Assembly: GCA_964345695.1 (NCBI GenBank)
Contig: CAYFSC010000048.1
Location: forward strand, 1-17,599
Source: CAYFSC01 sp964345695
GTDB taxonomy: Bacteria; Bacteroidota; Rhodothermia; Rhodothermales; Salinibacteraceae
DNA: 17,599 bases
Direction of reading: 5' to 3'
Each line of letters begins with the position of its first letter. Position 1 is the first letter of the stretch. Positions 1 to 6,949 of this stretch are shown here, piece by piece. The position numbers and the translations under genes are program-made. The notes beneath the pieces were generated by a model. The model saw only the letters and a program-made list of their open reading frames with translations. It did no database searches and was not told the DNA's origin.

Positions 1-272
1 TGATCGATCTCGACGCGGGGATGCTCGTTCTCCAGGTAGTCTTCCAGCTCCTCCAGGAGCGCGTCGCACTTCTCGCGTTCCTCTGTGCTTTCCCGGGGAT
101 AGGGAAACACCAAGTCCTCGCGGAACCGGCCCCAGAAGGCGTTCTTGATAAAGCCCATGTCTTCGGGCTCCGGTCCCATCATCGTCTCGATGTCCTCGAT
201 CATCTTCCGATCTTCTCTCGAGACCCCCTTCATCTCGCTCAAGCCTTGCTTCGCCATGGCATGTTTGGTCAT
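1..272 (-). CDS. Acyl-CoA dehydrogenase-like protein, N-terminal part (cut by window edge)
   Basis: About 90 codons are visible; the frame is open to the window edge, so the 3' part of the gene lies outside. The protein begins MTKHAMAKQGLSEMKG and continues through MGFIKNAFWGRFREDL and VFPYPRESTEEREKCD to an acidic helix (LLEELEDYLENEHPRVEID). From memory this resembles the N-terminal helical lead-in of Bacteroidota acyl-CoA dehydrogenases, flavoenzymes of fatty-acid beta-oxidation. The FAD-binding and catalytic regions are not in the window, so the family call rests on recognising the N-terminus only. The ATG at 272 is used. A second in-frame ATG at 257 (MAKQGLSEMK) is an equally plausible start, and neither has a purine-rich ribosome binding site. 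The gene is divergent from the lipoprotein gene at 625. Confidence 0.65.
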   Translation of the reverse strand, partial: MTKHAMAKQGLSEMKGVSREDRKMIEDIETMMGPEPEDMGFIKNAFWGRFREDLVFPYPRESTEEREKCDALLEELEDYLENEHPRVEID

Positions 273-344
273 TCGTGGCCAATCACTCGAATTGCGGAAC
301 GCCCTGCGGCGATCTCGGGACGCTTTGCGGATCGCTCGGTGGCG

Positions 345-391
345 CAGGTTACACGTACTAGAAGTACCCGTGCGCGTTCTCTGTGTACCTG
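345..391. other. Nested stem-loop in the divergent intergenic region
   Basis: The 352 bases between 273 and 624 hold no convincing gene. Their clearest structure is an outer stem CAGGT(T)ACAC (345-354) pairing with GTGTACCTG (383-391), with one bulged T. It encloses a perfect inner stem GTACT-AGA-AGTAC (355-367). It sits between two outward-facing genes, so a terminator is unlikely. A protein-binding site for the acyl-CoA dehydrogenase side, or a structured leader, are the better options. Confidence 0.4.
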
Positions 392-514
392 GAAGTGCTT
401 CCGATACAGGCGATATGTAAAAACTGCGAGGGGCCGAACAGTTCCTCTCGGATTGAGTGAAGGACACGGCTTTGCTCGCGAGGAATCGTCGGCGTATGCA
501 TTGCAAATCTGCAT

Positions 515-542
515 TTGGTCCGGCGTTGCCGTCGTACGTTTT
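515..542 (+). promoter_or_regulatory. Possible Bacteroidota-type promoter of the lipoprotein gene
   Basis: TTG at 515-517 is followed after 17 bases by TACGTTTT at 535-542. This matches seven of eight positions of the TAnnTTTG element reported for Bacteroidota sigma-A promoters, with an accepted spacing. Transcription would start around 549 and leave a leader of roughly 75 bases before the ATG at 625. Such a short pattern can arise by chance. Confidence 0.3.
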
Positions 543-624
543 AGATGTGACGCTGCATCCGAATGGTGCGGCTGTTTCTTTGTATCCGAGGTCGTTTCCA
601 CTCCGCTTTCCGCTTCTGTACCCG

Positions 625-1482
625 ATGCGTCGCCTTCTCTCTGGCATTGCTGCCGCCTCTCTCTTCGTCATACTCATCGCCTGTGATTCGAGCGGCCTCT
701 CTGGGGGACTGGCCCCCGGCCCGCTTCCCGAGGTGTTTGCTGCAAACCGTGCGTGGGCCTACGATTACACCTTTACGCAGACCCGCCCTGATGGCACCCT
801 CGACACCACTGTGACAGGCACCGTCCGGGTTCGGGTGACGGATACGAGCGCGTCGGTTGGGCCGTGGAGCGGCCTCGTCGAACTCGCAACCGTTGACGCA
901 GCCACGCCAGACGACGTGAAGCGCACGTGGTACGTTCAGAACCGCGACTCGCTGGCGGCGGTCGCTTACCAGAATGCCGGGGCGACCCCCGTCATCGGAT
1001 TGCTTCGGCCGGCGTCCTCGCGGACTCGGTCGCTCCAGGACGCCGTCGGAGTCCTCCCCTCGCGCATCCTTCAGCGGCGGCTTGCGCAGCACGCGAATTC
1101 GCTCGCCCGCGTCGCGACGCGTCCGTCGGCGCGAGACACGACGGTGCGTTTGCGGGAGGATCCGCGCATCTCGCTGCGCCGTCCTCTCACGACGGGACAG
1201 ACGTGGATTGGCTTCCGCGACCCCTTTGTGCAGGAGCGGAGCGTGCGCGGTCGCGAGACGACGATCACGCCTGCCGGATCGTTCGACGCCGTTCTCATCG
1301 AGTCGACCCTCCCCGAGATGGCCCCCTCGTTCCAGTCCACGGATTACGTGGCGCGGAAGGGGCTCGTCCGCCGCGTCGTGACGGACACGCTGCAGATGCG
1401 GGATCCGGACGGAACCGTCGTTGGATCCGGGACGATGCGCGAGGAATTTGTGCTCATGTCGCTCACCGATCCCGCGTCGTGA
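625..1482 (+). CDS. Predicted lipoprotein of unknown function
   Basis: This encodes 285 residues. The N-terminus MRRLLSGIAAASLFVILIAC is a lipoprotein signal peptide: two arginines, a hydrophobic stretch and a LIAC lipobox with the lipidated Cys at residue 20. The mature protein is therefore probably anchored to a membrane in the periplasm or at the surface. The rest is soluble-looking and beta-rich, with short strands such as DTTVTGTVRVRVTD and a late segment TTITPAGSFDAVLIES. That layout is seen in secreted Bacteroidota proteins of unknown role. I recognise no catalytic motif. The frame is open upstream to 457, but the ATG at 625 is chosen because it begins the signal peptide exactly. The next gene, pyrF, starts 79 bases downstream in the same direction, and I see no functional link. 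Confidence 0.8.
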   Translation: MRRLLSGIAAASLFVILIACDSSGLSGGLAPGPLPEVFAANRAWAYDYTFTQTRPDGTLDTTVTGTVRVRVTDTSASVGPWSGLVELATVDAATPDDVKRTWYVQNRDSLAAVAYQNAGATPVIGLLRPASSRTRSLQDAVGVLPSRILQRRLAQHANSLARVATRPSARDTTVRLREDPRISLRRPLTTGQTWIGFRDPFVQERSVRGRETTITPAGSFDAVLIESTLPEMAPSFQSTDYVARKGLVRRVVTDTLQMRDPDGTVVGSGTMREEFVLMSLTDPAS

Positions 1483-1561
1483 ATTCGCGGCGTCGATGTT
1501 CCGTACGATGAATTGTACGTTGCGTGTCTCGCCCAAAGTCTCTGCCCGTCGCCCCCGACGT

Positions 1562-2383
1562 ATGCCCGCCTCATTCGCCGACCGTCTCCGTCGCATTCAG
1601 CAGTCGAAGGAAACCGCGCTGTGCGTCGGCCTCGACCCCGACCCGGAACGGATCCCGTCGGTGCTGCGCGACGAACGCTCTCTGCCCGACGCGGTCCTGC
1701 ACTTCTGCCGGACCATCGTCGATGCCACCGCATCCTACGCCTGCGCGTTCAAGCCAAATGCCGCCTTCTTCGAAGCGCTGGGCCCCGACGGCGGGCAGGT
1801 TCTGCACGAGGTGATGGCCCACGTTCCCGACGACTGCCTCGTGATTGCCGACGCGAAACGCGGGGACATCGGCAACTCGGCCCGCTTCTACGCCCGGTCG
1901 CTCTTCGACGTCTTCGGCGCGGATGCCTGCACGGTGGCGCCGTACATGGGGCGCGATGCCGTTCGTCCGTTCCTCGAACGCGAAGGCACGGCCGCCTTCG
2001 TGCTGGCCCGCACGTCCAACGCCGGCGCTGCCGACATGCAGGAGGCGTGCACCTGCGACGGCACGCCGCTGTATCTGCACGTCGCGCGGAAGGTTGCGGC
2101 ATGGTCGGCCGAGGCGCCGGGAAGTGGCGGACTCGTCGTCGGCGCGACGGCCCCCGCCGCGCTCACGGAACTGCGCACGGCGTGCCCGACGCTGCCGTTT
2201 CTGATCCCCGGTGTGGGCGCGCAGGGAGGATCGCCGGCCGAGGTCATGCGTGCTGCAGCCACCGACGACGGGCTCGTTCTCGTCAACTCCAGCCGCAGCA
2301 TCCTGTTTGCGTCCGACGGCGCCGACTTCGCCGACGCGGCCGCCGACGCGGCCCGCGCTCTGCGGAACGCCCTCCGGACATAG
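1562..2383 (+). CDS. pyrF: Orotidine 5'-phosphate decarboxylase, type 2
   Basis: This 273-residue enzyme decarboxylates orotidine monophosphate to UMP, the last step of de novo pyrimidine synthesis in the cytoplasm. The length fits the long type 2 family. Visible motifs are CVGLDPDPE (residues 21-29), the substrate lysine in CAFKPN (Lys64), and the catalytic ADAKRGDIG segment (96-104), whose Asp97, Lys99 and Asp102 match the family's charged Asp/Lys network. The phosphate-binding loops are PGVGAQGG (217-224) and NSSRSILFA (242-250). The ATG at 1562 puts the first helix (SFADRLRRIQ) at the usual distance from the first motif. In-frame codons further upstream give a basic, unconserved extension. 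The gene stands alone here, with no other pyr genes nearby. Confidence 0.95.
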   Translation: MPASFADRLRRIQQSKETALCVGLDPDPERIPSVLRDERSLPDAVLHFCRTIVDATASYACAFKPNAAFFEALGPDGGQVLHEVMAHVPDDCLVIADAKRGDIGNSARFYARSLFDVFGADACTVAPYMGRDAVRPFLEREGTAAFVLARTSNAGAADMQEACTCDGTPLYLHVARKVAAWSAEAPGSGGLVVGATAPAALTELRTACPTLPFLIPGVGAQGGSPAEVMRAAATDDGLVLVNSSRSILFASDGADFADAAADAARALRNALRT

Positions 2384-2520
2384 TCCAGGCCGCGTCCGCT
2401 GCACCCGCAACGGCTGGTTTTCCACGGTGCTTTTGCGGTCTTCCGCCGGTGCAGGTGCACCTTTGGGGCGCGCGATCCGTTGAGTGTTTCCTGTCGCTTT
2501 TCATTGCAGTCACCGCGGAC

Positions 2521-3741
2521 ATGACTCGTTCGTTCTGGCAAGAAGCGCATCGGTCTCGGGAGGCGACCTACGACGTCGTCGTCGTGGGAGGCGGCATCAT
2601 TGGCTGCTCGACGGCCTACTGGCTGCACCGCCGCACGGCTGGACGCGTGGCGATCGTGGAGGCCCGCACCCTCGGCGCGGCCGCCAGCGGTCGCAACGCC
2701 GGCTTCATCCTGCAGGGCACGGACACCGACTATCTCTCCGACATCGAACGCTACGGGGAGCGGACGGCGCGAAGTCTCTGGCACTTCACCCTTGCGAACC
2801 GCGAGCTGATGGCCTCGGAGCTGAACGGGAGCGCGTTCGGCTGGGCGCCGCAAGGCAGCCTCACGGTGGCCGGCAGCGCCGACGAAGACGAGCGCCTGCA
2901 GGCGTCGGTGCCCAAGCTGCGGGCGGCCGGGGCGCCCGTCGTGTACCTGTCGCCCGAGGAGACCAACGCCCGCCTGCACGGCACGGGCTTTCATGGAAGC
3001 CTGTACGTGACGAGCGGCGCAGTCGTCGACCCGCTGCATCTGGTGCGCCATGTGGCCGCACAGAGCCAGGCCGACGTCTTCCCGCACCACCCCGTCCGTC
3101 GCATCACGTGGCCCGAGGGCGCGGTCGTGCTTCACACGCCCGACCGCCGGTTCCGGGCGCGCCGCGTCGTTCTGGCGCTCGGTCCGTACCTGCCGACGCT
3201 CGTTCCTGAACTGGGCGCCGCCGTCCGGCCTGTCCGCGCTCAGATGCTCGCCACGGCCCCCGCCGAGGATCGCGCCCTTCCCGTTCCGGCCTATTCGCAC
3301 GACGGGCACTACTACATCCGCCAGCTTCCGCGCGGCGACGTGCTCGTCGGGGGCGGGCGGCACCGCCACCGCAGCGCCGAGCAGGGCTACGAAGACCGCA
3401 CGACGCCTGCCGTGCAAAACACCATCGAGCGCTACCTGCACACCTACTTCCCGTGGACGCGCTCGCTCTCGATCCGGCAGCGCTGGAGCGGCACCATGGG
3501 CTTTTCGCCCGACGGCCGACCGGTGGTCGGGACTGTGCCGGGGCATCCGCGTGGCCTCTTTGCCACCGGGTTTACGGGCCACGGCATGAGCTACGGCTTC
3601 CGCATGGGCCGCCTCCTGGCCGATCTGCTGTGCGACGACCCACCGCCGGCCTCTCTGTCGCTGTTCAACGCCGGTCGGCTTGCAGAAGCAGACGGCATGA
3701 TCCGCCCGACGGGCGCATCGTCCGTTCCACGCCCGGAGTAG
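2521..3741 (+). CDS. FAD-dependent oxidoreductase, DAO family (glycine oxidase/DadA-like)
   Basis: This encodes 406 residues. A Rossmann FAD-binding site lies at YDVVVVGGGIIGCSTAYWL (residues 17-35), with Glu47 after the second strand to hold the adenosine ribose. The DAO-family signature GAAASGRNAGFI (52-63) follows, and a C-terminal flavin-binding region reads PDGRPVVGTVPGHPRG, then GFTGHGMSYGFRMGRL. Such enzymes oxidise the C-N bond of amino acids or N-methyl amino acids such as glycine, sarcosine or D-amino acids. The substrate cannot be read from the sequence. There is no signal peptide, so it is probably cytoplasmic. The same frame is open upstream to 1513, but that stretch overlaps pyrF and looks like GC-driven read-through. 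The ATG at 2521 lies shortly before the FAD motif. A 137-base gap separates it from pyrF. Confidence 0.88.
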   Translation: MTRSFWQEAHRSREATYDVVVVGGGIIGCSTAYWLHRRTAGRVAIVEARTLGAAASGRNAGFILQGTDTDYLSDIERYGERTARSLWHFTLANRELMASELNGSAFGWAPQGSLTVAGSADEDERLQASVPKLRAAGAPVVYLSPEETNARLHGTGFHGSLYVTSGAVVDPLHLVRHVAAQSQADVFPHHPVRRITWPEGAVVLHTPDRRFRARRVVLALGPYLPTLVPELGAAVRPVRAQMLATAPAEDRALPVPAYSHDGHYYIRQLPRGDVLVGGGRHRHRSAEQGYEDRTTPAVQNTIERYLHTYFPWTRSLSIRQRWSGTMGFSPDGRPVVGTVPGHPRGLFATGFTGHGMSYGFRMGRLLADLLCDDPPPASLSLFNAGRLAEADGMIRPTGASSVPRPE

Positions 3742-3761
3742 CTGCACCGGAGTCGCTGCAC
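3734..3761 (+). repeat. 14-bp tandem duplication across a stop codon
   Basis: CGGAGTAGCTGCAC (3734-3747) is followed directly by CGGAGTCGCTGCAC (3748-3761), identical but for one base. The first copy carries the TAG stop of the FAD oxidoreductase; in the second the same position reads TCG. It looks like a small local duplication. Confidence 0.8.
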
Positions 3762-3762
3762 A

Positions 3763-3785
3763 ATTCCGACGGCGAATTTTTCTTT
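3763..3785 (+). terminator. Weak candidate terminator after the FAD oxidoreductase
   Basis: A four-pair stem ATTC-CGACGGC-GAAT (3763-3777) runs into a T-rich tract (TTTTTCTTT, 3777-3785) 22 bases after the stop. The stem is short and GC-poor, so only the position and T-tract favour termination. Confidence 0.25.
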
Positions 3786-3913
3786 CGGAGCCGCCCCCGC
3801 TGTACCGTTTGGGAGGCCTGTCTCGTTCACTGCGGTGTGTGACGCTGCGGCCCCATTCGGCGGCCTTGTCGAACAGCCCGTTATCCCTTCTCGCCTTTCA
3901 TCTGCGCTTGCTC

Positions 3914-4660
3914 ATGTCTTGGATTCATCGCCTCGCCTGCATCGGTCTCGTTCTGCTCCTTCCGCAGTGGACCTTCGCCCAGCAGACTGCTCCCCCACCC
4001 CAACTCTCGGGCGAGGGGAGCCTCAGCTTCACCGTCGGCGTCCCGATGGGCGCGTTTCAAGACAATATCGAGGACCCCGGCTTTGGCGGGAGTCTCTTTG
4101 CTGGCGTTCGGTTCGGAAGGTCACCGTTCGTGCTTGGACTCGACCTCAACGTTCTCGTGTACGGCCGCAGCCGCGACACCGTCCCCTTCAGCAGTACCAT
4201 CGGACCGCGCGTTGCCGTCGATGTTGTCACCACCAACAGCATCGTGCAGCCGCACCTCGCACTGCGCCTTCAGCCGAACGACGGCCTCCTGCGCCCCTAC
4301 CTCGATGGGTTCGTCGGCTTCAAGTACCTGTTTACAGAGACCGATGTGCGCGACGACGACCGCGACCGCGGCGGCGACCCCATCGCGAGCACGACCAACT
4401 TCGACGACTTCGCGTTCAGCGGCGGCGTTGGGGCTGGGCTCGCTCTTCGTGTCTACCAAGGCACGCCGGACAGCGACCTGCGGGATGTGAGTCTCCAACT
4501 CGGCGTGCAGTACCTCGTTGGCCAGGAGGCCGAATACCTCGCTGAGGGCGACCTCAACGACGACAACGAAAACGGGCAGCTGGACGCCAGCGAGCTCGAC
4601 ATCCGACGTTCCGCGACGACCCTCTTGCAGCCGCAGTTCGGCGTAGCGCTCCGGTTTTGA
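3914..4660 (+). CDS. Outer-membrane beta-barrel protein with an EF-hand-like loop
   Basis: This encodes 248 residues. MSWIHRLACIGLVLLLPQWTFA is a signal peptide with probable cleavage before QQ (23-24). Alternating amphipathic strands follow (GSLSFTVGVPMGAF, FGGSLFAGVRFG, FVLGLDLNVLVYG, PHLALRLQ, LRPYLDGFVGFKYLF, SGGVGAGLALRVY, DVSLQLGVQYLVG). The chain ends in FGVALRF, the terminal aromatic signal of barrels inserted by BamA. This fits a small OmpA-like or porin-family barrel. Two long acidic insertions, around residues 144-156 and 211-230, are probably surface loops. The second contains DDNENGQLDASE (216-227), which fits a 12-residue EF-hand calcium loop at positions 1, 3, 5, 6, 8, 9 and 12. 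The ATG at 3914 is chosen for the signal peptide; the frame is open upstream to 3809. The function is unknown. Confidence 0.82.
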   Translation: MSWIHRLACIGLVLLLPQWTFAQQTAPPPQLSGEGSLSFTVGVPMGAFQDNIEDPGFGGSLFAGVRFGRSPFVLGLDLNVLVYGRSRDTVPFSSTIGPRVAVDVVTTNSIVQPHLALRLQPNDGLLRPYLDGFVGFKYLFTETDVRDDDRDRGGDPIASTTNFDDFAFSGGVGAGLALRVYQGTPDSDLRDVSLQLGVQYLVGQEAEYLAEGDLNDDNENGQLDASELDIRRSATTLLQPQFGVALRF

Positions 4661-4811
4661 GCGGCCGCAGACCCGACCGCCAGAGTCGCCCAGGGCTTCG
4701 TCCACTGTGAGGATGGCGGCGAATGATCCTGCTCGGTCGGAACCCGCGGCCAGACCGACCGATGCGACAAGGTCCCGTGCTCCTTCTTCCCAGGTTCACC
4801 GTTCCGGCCGG

Positions 4812-5309
4812 ATGCGTCTTCTTTTCAGCCTCGCCCTTCTTTTCGTCTTCGCCCCGCTCGGCATGGCCGCCGCGCCTGCCGACTCTATAGACGTTCGTCT
4901 CGGTGCGCATCGCTGGGAGCATCGCCTGCTGTTCGTGTTTTCCCCATCGGAGACGCACGAGGCGCTGCAGACGCAGATGAAGGCCCTCGCCGCGCACGAC
5001 GCTGGGGTCCGCGACCGCGATCTGCGCATCCTGACGATCGTTGCGGAGGGGACAAGCCGCATCCACGCGTCGGCACAGACGGACGGCCGTCCCGTCGCCG
5101 AGACCGCCGTCCGCCGTCTGCGCGACCGGTTCGATGTGCCGACAGACGCCGTGCGCGTCATCCTTGTGGGCAAGGACGGCACCGAGAAGCGCCGCGAGGG
5201 GGAGGCTGTGTCTGTGCGGGCGCTCTTCGACCAGATCGACGCCATGCCAATGCGTCAGCGGGAGATGCAGCGCGACAGCTCCGGACACGGCCCGGAGGCC
5301 GGACTCTAG
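4812..5309 (+). CDS. Secreted DUF4174 family protein
   Basis: This encodes 165 residues. MRLLFSLALLFVFAPLGMAAA is a signal peptide. The mature part has the DUF4174 pattern: a first strand RWEHRLLFVFSPS (34-46), a helix ALQTQMKALAAHD, a second strand DRDLRILTIV (68-77), then LRDRFDVPTDAVRVILVGKDG (103-123) and the family's closing motif ALFDQIDAMPMRQREM (137-152). The family has a thioredoxin-like layout but no CxxC here, so a redox role is not supported. The biochemical function is unknown. The ATG at 4812 starts the signal peptide; the upstream in-frame extension to 4707 is hydrophilic and unlikely to be translated. The gene follows the beta-barrel gene by 151 bases and converges with the phosphoesterase gene, leaving only 18 bases between the two stops. 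Confidence 0.85.
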   Translation: MRLLFSLALLFVFAPLGMAAAPADSIDVRLGAHRWEHRLLFVFSPSETHEALQTQMKALAAHDAGVRDRDLRILTIVAEGTSRIHASAQTDGRPVAETAVRRLRDRFDVPTDAVRVILVGKDGTEKRREGEAVSVRALFDQIDAMPMRQREMQRDSSGHGPEAGL

Positions 5310-5327
5310 ACTCTTTCGGCGCTGGCT

Positions 5328-5822
5328 TCAGGTATCGAGATGGATGACGTCCACCGAGCGGGCCGTGCCGCCGTCCACCAGGAGGCGCAGGCAGGTTTTC
5401 TTTTGATGGAACCCCTGGCGTCCGGCGGCGCCGGGATTCACGTGGAGCATGTTGCCGAGGGCCTCGACGCGCTCCACGCGCAGAATGTGGCTGTGCCCGC
5501 AGACGAGGATGTCCGGGGGGTCGTCGGCCAGCTTCTGCCCCATGCCCTGTTGCCACGCGCCGGGCCGCCCGGCGATATGTGTCATCCATACGTTCAGCCC
5601 TTCCACGGTCAGCCGCTGGTGCTCGTCGGTACGGTGACGAATGTCCCATCCGTCTACGTTTCCGAACACGGCCGCGACCGGGGCCACCGTCTCCAGGGCA
5701 TCAAGGATGGACAGATCGCCGATGTCGCCCGCATGCAGAATCCGGTCGACGCCCTCCAGCACGTCAAGCAGCTCCGGATGGAGGTAGCCGTGCGTATCAG
5801 ACAGAATGCCGAGCTCGGTCAC
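5328..5822 (-). CDS. YfcE/MJ0936-type metallophosphoesterase
   Basis: From a GTG at 5822 this gives 164 residues. All binuclear-metal motifs of the calcineurin-like YfcE family are present: LSDTHG (7-12), HAGDIGD (30-36), FGNVDG (53-58), the His in WMTHIAG (79-85) and CGHSH (108-112). Near the end is NPGAAGRQGF. These enzymes hydrolyse phosphodiesters or phosphomonoesters in the cytoplasm, and the physiological substrate is usually unknown. The start is uncertain. The GTG places the first strand (ELGILSDTHG) correctly, while an in-frame ATG at 5918 would add about 32 residues encoded mostly by a purine-rich repeat (MLHPLSSLLYPPSTVEKS). I consider that stretch leader rather than protein. The gene is 209 bases downstream of the MBL hydrolase gene on the same strand. 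Confidence 0.88.
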   Translation of the reverse strand: MTELGILSDTHGYLHPELLDVLEGVDRILHAGDIGDLSILDALETVAPVAAVFGNVDGWDIRHRTDEHQRLTVEGLNVWMTHIAGRPGAWQQGMGQKLADDPPDILVCGHSHILRVERVEALGNMLHVNPGAAGRQGFHQKKTCLRLLVDGGTARSVDVIHLDT

Positions 5823-5878
5823 GGAAGATTCGTGGTCGGCGGGGAAGGAGACGGACCCGGTCGCGCTCTTCTCGACGG

Positions 5879-5916
5879 TCGATGGAGGATAGAGGAGGGA
5901 GGAAAGAGGATGGAGC
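5879..5916 (+). repeat. Purine-rich GATGGA-type repeat in the phosphoesterase leader
   Basis: The tract reads TCGATGGAGGATAGAGGA and continues as GGGAGGAAAGAGGATGGAGC. About 22 bases match, with three differences, the purine strand of the tract at 13961-13998. It lies just upstream of the phosphoesterase GTG start, so in that mRNA it would appear as a pyrimidine-rich leader. Confidence 0.55.
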
Positions 5917-6031
5917 ATCGCGCGCAGCGATCGGCCGCGGGCCGCCCTCCTCCATCGCGATTGGACTCGCCGGAAGCGGCCCACTTTTCACCGGCTTCAG
6001 ACCTCCCGAATCGCGGAGAGGAGACGGCCTC

Positions 6032-6712
6032 TCAGAACGAGGCGGTAGTGTCGAACGCCATCACGCGGCACGCGAAGCCCTCGTCTTCGAACGCGGTTTC
6101 GACCTCGTCCAGGTCGACCTCGATGAAGGGAAAGGTGTCGTAGTGGATGGGGATGACGGTGGTCGCATCCACCATATCGGCCGCGTGGATCGCCCCGTCC
6201 ACGCCCATGGTAACGACGTCACCGACCGGGGCGAGCATCACATCCACGTCGTACGTCTCGCCGATCCACTCCATCTCGGCGAAGGGCGCCGTATCGCTCG
6301 CGAAGTAGACCGTGGCATCGTCCAGGTCGACGACGAAGCCTTCCGGTACGCCGCCGTACGAGCCATCGGGGAAGGACGAGGTGTGCCGGGCATGCACGGC
6401 CTCGACAGTGCCCCAGTCGAAGTCGAGCATGCCGCCCTCGTTGAGCGGATGCACGTTTTCGTGATCGTACTCCTCGCCGATCCGGGTGATGATCTCGAAG
6501 TTGCTGACGATCATCGGGCCGCCCTCGCCGGCAAACGCCTCCACGTCGGCGTAGTGGTCGAAGTGGGCGTGCGAGACGAAGATGATGTCCGGATCGAGGT
6601 CGTCAGGCGTGGTTTCCGTGTGCGGGTTGTCCGCAAAGAACGGGTCGAAGAGGAGCGTCGTGTCGTCGGTCTCGATCTGAAAGGTTGAGTGCCCGAAATA
6701 GGTCAGATCCAT
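6032..6712 (-). CDS. UPF0173-type metal-dependent hydrolase (MBL fold, UlaG-like)
   Basis: This encodes 226 residues, the usual size for UPF0173. It opens directly with MDLTYFGHSTFQIE, the family's first strand. The metallo-beta-lactamase motif HAHFDH is at 48-53. Further metal ligands fit His110 (HARHTSSF), Asp140 (FASDTA) and His190 (IPIHYDT). The family includes UlaG-like lactonases, but the substrate here is unknown. The protein is strikingly acidic, in keeping with a high-salt cytoplasm. The ATG at 6712 is chosen because the fold starts there; the open upstream frame (to 6934) has unrelated basic sequence. It is preceded on the same strand by the OPT transporter gene, 237 bases away. Confidence 0.9.
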   Translation of the reverse strand: MDLTYFGHSTFQIETDDTTLLFDPFFADNPHTETTPDDLDPDIIFVSHAHFDHYADVEAFAGEGGPMIVSNFEIITRIGEEYDHENVHPLNEGGMLDFDWGTVEAVHARHTSSFPDGSYGGVPEGFVVDLDDATVYFASDTAPFAEMEWIGETYDVDVMLAPVGDVVTMGVDGAIHAADMVDATTVIPIHYDTFPFIEVDLDEVETAFEDEGFACRVMAFDTTASF

Positions 6713-6848
6713 GATGCAAGCACGGTTGGTTGGAAGCGAGCGAAACGTCGTGTCGGAGGTACAACACCCGGGAGCCGGAATGCTGTTTCGCGAACGAGCG
6801 GTTAAGGAAAGGGAGACGATGGAGGGCCCGGCGGCAGAAGGATGGAAT

Positions 6849-6863
6849 CCGGTGTTCCACCGG
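6849..6863. other. Perfect 6-bp hairpin between the OPT and MBL genes
   Basis: CCGGTG-TTC-CACCGG is a perfect six-pair stem with a three-base loop, about 90 bases beyond the OPT transporter stop on the minus strand. No T-run follows on either strand, so it is only a weak terminator or processing-site candidate. Confidence 0.3.
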
Positions 6864-6949
6864 TATCGCGCCGCGGAGGGGAGGCCCTTCCGGGTTCCAA
6901 GTCGCCTTCCATACGGACTTGCCCTCTCTTCCACGTTCCCTCCGGCCGC

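Noticed and set aside
269..601. Small minus-strand gene in the divergent intergenic region.
   Set aside because: The product is basic and low in hydrophobic residues, shows no recognisable family, and would overlap the start of the acyl-CoA dehydrogenase-like gene.
1502..1519. CGTAC-N8-GTACG dyad before pyrF as an operator.
   Set aside because: The arms are only five bases, made of a common GTAC core, and have no supporting promoter pattern.
541..1596. Minus-strand frame of about 351 codons opposite the lipoprotein.
   Set aside because: The composition is dominated by Arg with no signal or fold, while the plus strand has a clean lipoprotein signal.
2435..2446. GCGG-TCTT-CCGC hairpin after pyrF as a terminator.
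   Set aside because: It has four pairs only and no T-run after it; such stems are frequent by chance in GC-rich DNA.
1513..2520. Upstream extension of the FAD oxidoreductase frame, giving an apparent 742-residue fusion.
   Set aside because: The added part is Arg-rich, overlaps pyrF in another frame and resembles no domain. The FAD motif begins shortly after the ATG at 2521.
1888..3747. Open frame of about 619 codons on the minus strand opposite pyrF and the FAD oxidoreductase.
   Set aside because: It is very rich in Arg and Ala, has no domain or hydrophobic core pattern, and mirrors two well-supported genes; this is a typical GC-rich shadow frame.
5340..6688. Long plus-strand frames opposite the phosphoesterase and MBL hydrolase genes.
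   Set aside because: Both minus-strand genes have complete catalytic motifs in order. The plus-strand products are low-complexity and rich in Arg, His or Val without domains.
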